Below are positions 1 to 5,250 of a stretch of 8,203 nucleotides of DNA, piece by piece. The stretch covers positions 1-8,203 of the forward strand of contig JAGADT010000121.1 in the NCBI GenBank assembly GCA_017613475.1. The letters are read 5' to 3'. The DNA is from Desulfovibrionaceae bacterium. GTDB taxonomy: Bacteria; Desulfobacterota; Desulfovibrionia; Desulfovibrionales; Desulfovibrionaceae. The notes below the pieces were generated by a model that saw only the letters and a program-made list of their open reading frames with translations, made no database searches and was not told the DNA's origin. Each line of letters opens with the position of its first letter. Position 1 is the first letter of the stretch. The position numbers were made by a program, and so were the translations under genes.

Positions 1-887
1 CATTCCAGGATGGCTGTCTGGATATGCATCCGGTTTTCGGCTTCATCCCAGACGATGGAGGCCGGCCCTTCGATCACCTCTTCCGTCACTTCCTCGCCCC
101 GGTGGGCAGGCAGGCAGTGCAGGAATTTGGCATCGGGGCTGGCAAGGGCCATGAGCTCACGGCTGACGCAGAACTTTTCAAAGGCCTTGGCACGGGCCTT
201 CTGCTCGCTTTCCTGGCCCATGGAGGCCCATACGTCCGTATTGACGTAATGGGCGCCGCGGATGGCTTCCTCAGGGCTGTAGCTGAAGCTGATGCGGGCC
301 CCGGCCTTGATGGCTTCGTCAAGCAGGCGCGGATCTGGCTCGTAGCCTTTGGGCGAGGCGATGGTCAGTTCAAAGGGCAGCAGGGAGGCGGCTTCTATCC
401 AGGAGGCGGCCATATTGTTGCCGTCGCCTATCCAGGCGATGCGCAGGCTGGAGAAATCCGGCGTCCTTTCGTAAATGGTCATCAGGTCAGCCAGGATCTG
501 GCAGGGGTGCCCCTGGTCCGTGAGGGCGTTGACAACGGGGATGCTGCCGAATTCTGCCAGTTCATCCAGGCGTTCCTGCCCGAAGGTGCGCACACTCAGG
601 CAGTCCACATAGCGGGAAAGGACCCTGGCTGTGTCGCGGAGCGGTTCGGAGCGGCCCAGCTGGCTTTCATTGGGGGTCATGAATACGGTGCTGCCGCCTA
701 AGTGGCGCACAGCGAGTTCAAAGGACACGCGGGTCCGCGTAGAGGCCTTTTCAAAAATGAGGGCGGCAACTTTGCCGTCCATGCAGTGCCCGCGGAAGCG
801 CGTTTCTTTCATGTCCTTCGCGCGGCGGATAGTCTTCAGAACGTTGTCTTTGCCAAGGTCGGCTATCCGCATGAAATGTTTGGCCAT
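1..887 (-). CDS. argF: Ornithine carbamoyltransferase (3' end beyond window)
   Basis: This enzyme joins carbamoyl phosphate to ornithine to give citrulline in cytoplasmic arginine biosynthesis. The translated minus strand starts MAKHFMRIADLGKDN and shows the carbamoyl-phosphate site STRTR (residues 49-53), the HPCQ motif (127-130), and the ornithine-side HCLPAHRGEE motif beginning at residue 257. About 295 residues are visible and the reading frame is still open at base 1 after ...AILE. The family is usually a little over 300 residues, so only a few codons are missing. The ATG at 885-887 is preceded by AAAGAGG about 7-8 bases upstream, which supports this start. The order of motifs excludes aspartate carbamoyltransferase. 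The transporter gene upstream on the same strand ends 117 bp away, and a promoter can be seen in that gap, so argF probably has its own transcription start. The long plus-strand open frame over the same bases is an antisense shadow. Confidence 0.95.
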   Translation of the reverse strand, partial: MAKHFMRIADLGKDNVLKTIRRAKDMKETRFRGHCMDGKVAALIFEKASTRTRVSFELAVRHLGGSTVFMTPNESQLGRSEPLRDTARVLSRYVDCLSVRTFGQERLDELAEFGSIPVVNALTDQGHPCQILADLMTIYERTPDFSSLRIAWIGDGNNMAASWIEAASLLPFELTIASPKGYEPDPRLLDEAIKAGARISFSYSPEEAIRGAHYVNTDVWASMGQESEQKARAKAFEKFCVSRELMALASPDAKFLHCLPAHRGEEVTEEVIEGPASIVWDEAENRMHIQTAILE

Positions 888-932
888 GAGATTGATCCTC
901 TTTATGTCAGAAAAAACTGTGGCAAAAAAGAA

Positions 933-961
933 ATGTTATGCCATTGGCTGGAAATTGTAAA
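933..961 (-). promoter_or_regulatory. Putative argF promoter
   Basis: Read on the minus strand, TTTACA (956-961, five of six matches to the -35 consensus) is followed by exactly 17 bases and then TAACAT (933-938, four of six matches to the -10 consensus). Transcription would start around 925, giving a leader of roughly 40 nt before the argF ATG. No ARG-box-like operator was recognised. Seen by eye only. Confidence 0.5.
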
Positions 962-1004
962 GGCGCGCGTTGATTTGGGCGGAACGGGTTTTCGGGATGC
1001 GCTT

Positions 1005-2441
1005 TTATCTGGATGCGTCCGGCTTTGCCGGGTAGCGCCAGAGCAGGAGCGCGCTGAGCAGCAGGGCTGTTGCTGCAAGCAGGCTGAATACCGTGAAATC
1101 CGTATGCATGGCGGCCAGGAACTGCCGGGCGTTGTGGGGGCCGGCCGCTTCGCTGCCCAAAAAGGCGTTCATGGAAAGGGAAACAATGACCATGCTGGCC
1201 AGCATGCCCATGGTGCGCACCGTGCCTACAACGCCGGAAGCCTGGCTTAGGTGCGCTTCATCCACGCTGCCAAAGACGGCGCTGGTGTTTGGCGCGCCGA
1301 AAAAGGCCAGGCCTGAGCCAACAACAACCAGGCAGGCGGCGGTATGGATGACGGGCGAGTTCATATCCAGGAAGCTTGCCGCGAGCATGCCCATGCCGCA
1401 GACAAAAACGCCCCCGGCAGCGACCTTTGCGGCGCCGCAGCGGTCTGCCAGCCTGCCGGCAACAGGCGCCAGGACAAGCTGGATGACAGGCTGGATGCTG
1501 AGCATGAAGCCTGCCTGCTGCATGGTGAGCCCCTGTCCAAACTGCGCGTAGAGGCCAAGCAGGAACACTTCCCCCAGGATGGTGCAGTTGCAGATGAAGG
1601 AAATGGCGCTGTTCAGGAGGAAGGGCCGGTTATGGAAGACGATTTCCATATCCAGGACAGGGCAGCGGCCTTTTTTCGCGGTGCGCTGTTCCGCAAGCAG
1701 GAAAACGCCGAGGCTGAGCGCGCCAAAGGCCAAAAGCCCCCAGGCCCATGGCCCGGCAAGGATCCAGGTCGCGCCGCAGGCCAGTCCGCTCATGGCAAAG
1801 AGCCAGCAGAAGGCGCCCGCCCAGTCAAAGGGGGCGTCCGCGGCATGGACCCATTCATTGCGGATGTTGAAGGCCACCAGGCACAGGGCCACAAGCCCCA
1901 GGGGCAGCATCATCCAGAAAAGCCAGTGCCAGCTCAGCTGCGTGGCAATGAAGCCGCCTATGGGCGGCCCGCAGGAAATGCCGGCGAAAATGCCTATGGA
2001 GGAGATGCCCAGCACCCGCCCGCGGATGGCCGGCGGCGCGCAGGACACAAGGATGGCCAGCACAGAGGTGTTCATGCACGCGGTGCCCACGGCCTGCATG
2101 AAGCGCAGGGCCAGGAAGATGGTGATGGAGGGGGAGAAGGGCAGCGCCGTGCTCATGGCAACAAAAAGCCCGATGCCGGTAAGGAAGAGGCGGCGCCGGC
2201 CGATGATGTCGCCTATGCGGCCTGCCAGCAGGTGGAAAACCGCCAGGGAAAGCGCGTACACCGCGCCCACAAGGCCAAGGTGCATGGCGCTGGCGTTAAG
2301 GTCTTTCCCCAGCGCCGGCAGAAGCGGCGTCAGCCCGCCGACCATGAAGGGCAGCAGGAACTGGGCCACGCAGGCCGCGAGCAGGGCGGAACGCAGGCCA
2401 GGGGCGGAAAGGCCGTCTGAGGGGGAGGTGGCGTTCGTCAT
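1005..2441 (-). CDS. MFS transporter, DHA2-like (14-TM type) drug/efflux permease
   Basis: A 478-residue inner-membrane protein made almost entirely of hydrophobic segments. It shows the major facilitator motif A between the second and third helices (LAGRIGDIIGRRRLFL, about residues 72-87). It also has the antiporter motif C (GIFAGISCGPPIGGF, fifth helix), which is typical of proton-coupled drug exporters. The length and number of helices fit the 14-helix DHA2 family better than the shorter 12-helix DHA1 family. The substrate cannot be read from the sequence; in this family drugs, dyes, organic ions or metabolites are exported by proton antiport. The ATG at 2439-2441 has only a weak ribosome-binding site (CGGGAA). 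It is transcribed away from the sulfur operon and toward argF, with no clear terminator between it and argF, so some read-through is possible. No adjacent regulator gene is present in the window. Confidence 0.88.
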   Translation of the reverse strand: MTNATSPSDGLSAPGLRSALLAACVAQFLLPFMVGGLTPLLPALGKDLNASAMHLGLVGAVYALSLAVFHLLAGRIGDIIGRRRLFLTGIGLFVAMSTALPFSPSITIFLALRFMQAVGTACMNTSVLAILVSCAPPAIRGRVLGISSIGIFAGISCGPPIGGFIATQLSWHWLFWMMLPLGLVALCLVAFNIRNEWVHAADAPFDWAGAFCWLFAMSGLACGATWILAGPWAWGLLAFGALSLGVFLLAEQRTAKKGRCPVLDMEIVFHNRPFLLNSAISFICNCTILGEVFLLGLYAQFGQGLTMQQAGFMLSIQPVIQLVLAPVAGRLADRCGAAKVAAGGVFVCGMGMLAASFLDMNSPVIHTAACLVVVGSGLAFFGAPNTSAVFGSVDEAHLSQASGVVGTVRTMGMLASMVIVSLSMNAFLGSEAAGPHNARQFLAAMHTDFTVFSLLAATALLLSALLLWRYPAKPDASR

Positions 2442-2500
2442 GGGATTTCCCGCATGTTGGCGTTACGAAGGGGCGGTCATGGCAGGCATGGAAAAGGCAG

Positions 2501-2516
2501 TGCGCCTTGTGGCGCA
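2501..2516. repeat. Hyphenated palindrome TGCGCC-TTGT-GGCGCA, possible operator
   Basis: A perfect 6-bp inverted repeat with a 4-bp spacer lies directly downstream of, and shares one base with, the transporter's likely -10 box on the minus strand. That position, over the transcription start, is where a repressor of a DHA2-type pump would often bind. It could equally form a small hairpin at the 5' end of the transcript. No regulator is identified. Confidence 0.4.
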
Positions 2517-2544
2517 TCATAGCAGGAACGTTGGCAAAAAAGAA
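2516..2544 (-). promoter_or_regulatory. Putative promoter of MFS gene (extended -10)
   Basis: On the minus strand the sequence TGCTATGAT (2516-2524) is an extended -10 element: TG, one base, then TATGAT with five of six matches. The -35 position, 17 bases upstream (2539-2544, TTCTTT), is poor, as is common when an extended -10 is present. The start would fall near 2509, leaving about 68 nt of untranslated leader. Confidence 0.45.
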
Positions 2545-2712
2545 GTCAGCGTACATGGTGAAGAAAGGAAAAGCGTGCTTCATTCCCATGCCCGTGCCGC
2601 AATGGCTGGTCCGCAGCCTGTCATCGTAAAACCTACGGGAAAGCAGGGCGGGAGCTTATCCAGTGAAAGGCGCTGTGCTCGATATCCCTTTCCCTGCGGG
2701 GACAGCCGCTTC

Positions 2713-2750
2713 TGCATGATGCCGGCAATGCCGTGCCGGCCTATCATGCA
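2713..2750. repeat. Bulged palindrome, 15-bp stem
   Basis: TGCATGAT (2713-2720) pairs with ATCATGCA (2743-2750), and GCCGGCA (2721-2727) pairs with TGCCGGC (2734-2740). The loop is 6 bases (2728-2733) and one side carries an unpaired CT (2741-2742). It lies 43 bp upstream of the sulfur operon -35 box. It has no T-tract directly after it on either strand, so it does not look like an intrinsic terminator. It may be an activator or repressor site or a rho-dependent boundary between the divergent genes. Confidence 0.5.
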
Positions 2751-2793
2751 AAGTGCTTTGGGCGATAAAAAACAGCCTGTTATATTTTTTTCC

Positions 2794-2822
2794 TTGACAT
2801 CTGAAAGGGACCTGCGTAAAAG
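2794..2822 (+). promoter_or_regulatory. Promoter of the sulfate-assimilation operon
   Basis: TTGACA (2794-2799), a perfect -35 hexamer, is followed by exactly 17 bases and TAAAAG (2817-2822), four of six matches to the -10 consensus. Seven T residues (2785-2791) directly upstream could serve as an UP element. Transcription would start near 2829, placing about 50 nt before the leader ORF and about 275 nt before sbp. The fit to a housekeeping sigma-70 promoter suggests that control is exerted after initiation or by a repressor. Confidence 0.7.
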
Positions 2823-2831
2823 TACCCAAAC

Positions 2832-2854
2832 CAACACACCTACATAGTATGTTG
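2832..2854. repeat. Nested inverted repeat near the transcription start
   Basis: ACATA-G-TATGT (2842-2852) is a perfect 11-bp palindrome, and CAACA (2832-2836) with TGTTG (2850-2854) forms a second, overlapping inverted repeat. It lies just downstream of the inferred transcription start, a place suited to a repressor. It matches no operator that I recognise, and the short arms could occur by chance. Confidence 0.3.
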
Positions 2855-2880
2855 ATTTGTTACTAAAGAGAGGAAAAACA

Positions 2881-3012
2881 ATGAAACGCGCTCATCTGCA
2901 TCGAATGTTGAGTTGTTGCTGCAGCAGCCCGCCCCGCCAGACGCACCGTGGCCGATGTTGTGCCGGATTAATGTGTCCGCACGCAGCCAGGAAAATGCAA
3001 ATGCGCGCATGA
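2881..3012 (+). CDS. Cysteine-rich leader peptide (putative Cys attenuator)
   Basis: A 43-codon ORF begins with ATG at 2881 after an excellent ribosome-binding site (AAAGAGAGG, 2865-2873, 7-base spacing) and ends with TGA at 3010-3012. The peptide starts MKRAHLHRMLSCCCSS. It has Cys at residues 12-14, 26-27 and 32 (codons at 2914-2922, 2956-2961, 2974-2976) and Met at 1, 9, 31, 39 and 41, so 11 of 43 residues contain sulfur. It has no signal peptide or recognised domain, and basic residues are frequent. Lying between a strong promoter and an intrinsic terminator, upstream of a sulfate import operon, it has the architecture of a regulatory leader whose translation senses charged tRNA-Cys. Polycysteine leader ORFs upstream of sulfur operons are known in mycobacteria; this one has a Shine-Dalgarno site rather than being leaderless. 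A small metal- or thiol-binding protein is a less likely alternative. Confidence 0.75.
   Translation: MKRAHLHRMLSCCCSSPPRQTHRGRCCAGLMCPHAARKMQMRA
2960..2982 (+). promoter_or_regulatory. Candidate attenuator hairpin inside the leader ORF
   Basis: In the leader RNA, GUGC-C-GGA (2960-2967) pairs with UCCGCAC (2976-2982) in seven base pairs with a single bulged C, closing an 8-base loop. The 5' arm overlaps Cys codon 27 and the 3' arm begins in Cys codon 32. The 3' arm's UCCGC can also pair with bases of the terminator's first arm (about 3013-3018) through about five to seven weaker pairs. A ribosome stalled at Cys 26-27 would cover the 5' arm and favour that alternative pairing. Drawn by hand; energies were not computed. 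Confidence 0.4.
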
Positions 3013-3048
3013 GCGGGATGAAGAAAAAATCATCCCGCTCTTTTTATT
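3011..3048 (+). terminator. Intrinsic terminator/attenuator ahead of sbp
   Basis: GAGCGGGATGA (3011-3021) and TCATCCCGCTC (3030-3040) form a perfect 11-bp stem with an A-rich 8-base loop, followed directly by TTTTTATT (3041-3048). It sits between the leader ORF and sbp in the same orientation as the operon, so it would stop transcription before the structural genes unless prevented. The leader's TGA stop (3010-3012) overlaps the first two bases of the stem, which links translation of the leader to folding of the terminator. Confidence 0.88.
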
Positions 3049-3102
3049 GCCGTAAAACAACACTGAACAATCATCCGTAAAAGCAGAAAGGAATCGTTCT
3101 TT

Positions 3103-4170
3103 ATGAAAACCCGCAGAAACATTTTTGCGTTCGCAGCCCTTGCCGCTGCGCTCGCGCTGGCCGTCCCGGCTTCAGGCAGAGCCGCGGAAAAAAAGGATCC
3201 CATCGAACTGACAAACGTGTCCTACGACCCCACACGCGAACTGTACGCGGCCTACAACAAGCTGTTTGAACCTCACTATGAAAAGCTGACGGGCCGTAAG
3301 ATTACGGTAACCCAGTCTCACGGAGGGTCTGGAAAGCAGGCTCTGGAAGTAGCCAATGGGCTTGAGGCTGACGTGGTCACCCTGGCGCTGGAAGGCGACG
3401 TGCAGATTGTGGCTGACGCCGGGCTCATTGATCCCGGCTTTACCGCCGAATTTCCGTTGGACAGCTCGCCCTATACCTCAACCATCGTTTTTCTGGTCAG
3501 GGCCGGCAATCCCAAGAATATTCACGATTGGAACGATCTCATCAGGGATGGCGTGGGCGTTATCACTCCAAATCCCAAGACTTCCGGCGGTGCCATGTGG
3601 AACTACCTGGCGGCATGGCGCTACTTTGAACTCCAGGGGCAAAACGATGCCCAAATCTTGGAATCCATCCGCAAGTTGTACCGCAACGTGGTGGTCCTGG
3701 ATTCCGGGGCGCGCGGCTCCACAACGTCTTTTGTAGAGAACAAGCAGGGCGACGTTCTGCTGGCCTGGGAAAACGAGGCTTTTCTTTCCCTGAAAGAGTA
3801 TCCGGGAGAGTATGAAATCGTAGTGCCTTCGGTTTCCATTCTGTGCCAGCCCACAGTAGCCGTGGTGGATAAGGTAGCCAGGAAGCATGGCACTGCGGAC
3901 GCAGCCAAAGAATATCTTAGCTACCTCTATTCCGAAGAGTCCCAGGTCATCGAGGCCAAGAACTTCTATCGCCCGAGCTCAAAAAAGGTCCGCGAGCGCT
4001 TCACAGCGGCCACAGGCTCCTCCACCATCAAAGCGGTTCCCGCAGATGGCCGGTGGATCAACGAAAACGTGCATCTTACAGATATCAAGCATTTCGGCGG
4101 ATGGGCTAAGGCCAGAGCCGTCCATTTCGCAAACGGCGCAAAGTTCGACAGTATCTACGAGCGCCGCTAG
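3103..4170 (+). CDS. sbp: Periplasmic sulfate-binding protein of ABC importer
   Basis: This 355-residue protein binds sulfate in the periplasm and delivers it to the CysTW channel. Residues 1-28 form a signal peptide: basic KTRR, an alanine-rich hydrophobic core, and likely cleavage near SGRA-A. Family motifs follow in order: LTNVSYDPTRELY (36-48), SHGGSGKQ (72-79), TPNPKTSGGAMWN (155-167) and LLAWENEA (219-226), all characteristic of the Sbp/CysP sulfate and thiosulfate binders. The length is usual for the family. The ATG at 3103 has AAAGGA 10 bases upstream. It is the first structural gene after the leader terminator. After removal of the signal peptide the protein has one Cys (248) and one Met (165), a very low sulfur content that fits synthesis during sulfur limitation. 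Preference for sulfate over thiosulfate is inferred from resemblance to Sbp and is not certain. Confidence 0.95.
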   Translation: MKTRRNIFAFAALAAALALAVPASGRAAEKKDPIELTNVSYDPTRELYAAYNKLFEPHYEKLTGRKITVTQSHGGSGKQALEVANGLEADVVTLALEGDVQIVADAGLIDPGFTAEFPLDSSPYTSTIVFLVRAGNPKNIHDWNDLIRDGVGVITPNPKTSGGAMWNYLAAWRYFELQGQNDAQILESIRKLYRNVVVLDSGARGSTTSFVENKQGDVLLAWENEAFLSLKEYPGEYEIVVPSVSILCQPTVAVVDKVARKHGTADAAKEYLSYLYSEESQVIEAKNFYRPSSKKVRERFTAATGSSTIKAVPADGRWINENVHLTDIKHFGGWAKARAVHFANGAKFDSIYERR

Positions 4171-4177
4171 CGACCAT

Positions 4178-4219
4178 GCTTTCCAGAGCGGGAGCTGGGG
4201 TTCTTCCGCTCTGGGAAGC
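4178..4219 (+). repeat. Hairpin after sbp, 14-bp stem
   Basis: GCTTTCCAGAGCGG (4178-4191) pairs with CCGCTCTGGGAAGC (4206-4219) along all 14 positions, with one U-G wobble and a 14-base loop, starting 8 bases after the sbp stop. No T-tract follows, so it is unlikely to terminate strongly. A 3' stabilising or processing hairpin that raises sbp mRNA over the membrane genes is the likeliest role. Confidence 0.65.
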
Positions 4220-4254
4220 GCTGGCTGATTTGCAATGGCTGGAAACATGGGAAG

Positions 4255-4293
4255 AGGCCTTTGCACGGGTACCATTTTTCCGTGCAGAGGCCT
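4255..4293 (+). repeat. Second intergenic hairpin, 14-bp stem
   Basis: AGGCCTTTGCACGG (4255-4268) pairs with CCGTGCAGAGGCCT (4280-4293) with one U-G wobble and an 11-base loop that includes five T residues. Because AGGCCT is itself palindromic, GAGGCCTTT also occurs as a direct repeat at both ends. It stands between sbp and cysT with no T-tract immediately after the stem. Confidence 0.6.
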
Positions 4294-4306
4294 TTCAAGA
4301 CAGCAA

Positions 4307-4344
4307 GACGCCGCCCCTGATTTGCTGACTGCCTGCAGGGCGTC
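4307..4344 (+). repeat. Third, weaker intergenic inverted repeat
   Basis: GACGCC (4307-4312) and GGCGTC (4339-4344) form a 6-bp stem around a 26-base interior. It is much weaker than its two neighbours and may be chance, but it completes a run of three inverted repeats filling the sbp-cysT gap. It ends 32 bases before the cysT ribosome-binding site. Confidence 0.3.
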
Positions 4345-4387
4345 AATCACGGCATTGAGTCTTGTGGGTAACGTCAGGAGGTAGAAC

Positions 4388-5236
4388 GTGAAATTCAGGA
4401 ACGGAAACAAACGGAAAAGCATTATTCCCGGCTTCGGATTGTCGTTTGGCGTGACGATCACGATTTTGAGCCTGGTTGTGCTGATTCCGCTGTGCTCTCT
4501 GGTGGTGTTTGCGTCCAGGCTCTCTCCGGCGGAGTTTCTGAACATCATAATGCGTCCCAGGGTCATGGCGAGTTTCTGGATCAGCCTTTCCACGGCGCTG
4601 GCCGCGTCCCTGGTGAATGCGGTCATGGGGATTATCCTCGCCTGGGTGCTGGTGCGCTACGAATTTCCCGGCAAGCGGTTCATCGACGGCATCATTGAAC
4701 TGCCCTTTGCCCTGCCCACGGCGGTGGCGGGCATCTCCCTGACACACCTGACCACAACCAACGGCTGGGTGGGGAAAGTTTTTTATGATCTTTTCGGCAT
4801 CCGGATTGCCTACTCCTGGCTGGGCATCACCGTGGCCCTTGTCTTTATCGGCATTCCCTTCGTGGTGCGTTCAATCCAGCCTGTGCTGGAGAAGATCGAC
4901 AGCCAGTACGAAGAAGCGGCCATGATTCTGGGCGCAGACAGCGCAACAACTTTCCGCAAGGTGATTTTTCCGGAAATCCTTCCCGCGCTGATTTCCGGAT
5001 TCACCCTGGCATTTGCCAGATGCATCGGCGAGTATGGCAGCGTGGTGTTTATTGCCGGCAACACGCCCTACAAGACGGAAATCGTCCCGCTGCTCATCAT
5101 GGCGGAACTGCAGGAATTTGACTATGCCGCCGCCACATCCATCGCGCTGGCGATGCTGGCAATAGCCTTCATCATCCTGTCGGCCAACGCCATCCTGCAA
5201 AGCATCGCATCCCGCCGCATCAGCGGATTGAACTGA
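4388..5236 (+). CDS. cysT: Sulfate ABC transporter permease CysT
   Basis: A 282-residue inner-membrane subunit that pairs with CysW to form the sulfate channel. It has about six hydrophobic helices, the first after a basic cytoplasmic start (KFRNGNKRK). The cytoplasmic loop that docks onto the ATPase is clear: EEAAMILGADSATTFRKVIFPEI, from residue 175. The segment ELPFALPTAVAGISL and the late ARCIGEYGSVVFIAGN are typical of CysT (also called CysU). The start is GTG at 4388, chosen because a full AGGAGG (4376-4381) lies six bases upstream and the protein then has normal length. It follows sbp after a 217-bp hairpin-rich gap and precedes cysW by 14 bp, so it is independently initiated but probably cotranscribed. 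Molybdate permease ModB is related, but the two-permease arrangement with an Sbp-type binder argues for sulfate. Confidence 0.94.
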   Translation: MKFRNGNKRKSIIPGFGLSFGVTITILSLVVLIPLCSLVVFASRLSPAEFLNIIMRPRVMASFWISLSTALAASLVNAVMGIILAWVLVRYEFPGKRFIDGIIELPFALPTAVAGISLTHLTTTNGWVGKVFYDLFGIRIAYSWLGITVALVFIGIPFVVRSIQPVLEKIDSQYEEAAMILGADSATTFRKVIFPEILPALISGFTLAFARCIGEYGSVVFIAGNTPYKTEIVPLLIMAELQEFDYAAATSIALAMLAIAFIILSANAILQSIASRRISGLN

Positions 5237-5250
5237 AGGAGAAAGGAATC

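Larger units (their letters stand above)
2442..2793. other. Divergent intergenic region, transporter to sulfur operon
   Basis: About 350 bp between the transporter start and the rightward promoter hold no convincing gene. The open frames crossing it lack ribosome-binding sites and recognisable sequence, and one runs antisense through the sulfur promoter. What can be seen is a leftward extended -10 with an overlapping palindrome (2501-2524), a bulged palindrome (2713-2750), and an A/T-rich tract directly upstream of the -35 hexamer (about 2766-2791) that may act as an UP element. Nothing was recognised between about 2545 and 2712. Confidence 0.6.

Noticed and set aside
24..701. Long plus-strand open frame of 225 codons opposite argF
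   Set aside because: It is an antisense shadow: the minus-strand frame carries all ornithine carbamoyltransferase motifs, and this frame has no recognisable protein features.
962..1010. Possible terminator between the MFS gene and argF
   Set aside because: The GGGTTTTCGGG stretch is a direct rather than inverted pattern, and no stem with a T-tract can be drawn on the minus strand.
2766..2793. T-run after AACAGCCTGTT considered as an intrinsic terminator
   Set aside because: The inverted repeat has only five pairs with a one-base centre and cannot form a stable hairpin; the tract fits better as an A/T-rich element upstream of the -35 box.
2580..2837. Minus-strand open frame of 85 codons in the divergent intergenic region
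   Set aside because: It starts at a GTG without a good ribosome-binding site, runs antisense through the sulfur promoter, and shows no recognisable sequence.
1344..2847. Long plus-strand open frames opposite the MFS gene, up to 422 codons
   Set aside because: Their residues are Arg/Ala/Gly/Pro-rich and low in complexity, as expected for the complement of GC-rich membrane-protein codons; the minus-strand frame is a clear transporter.
2823..3102. SAM-type or other metabolite riboswitch in the operon leader
   Set aside because: No SAM-riboswitch core was recognised, and most of the leader RNA is occupied by a translated ORF with a strong ribosome-binding site, which favours ribosome-mediated control.
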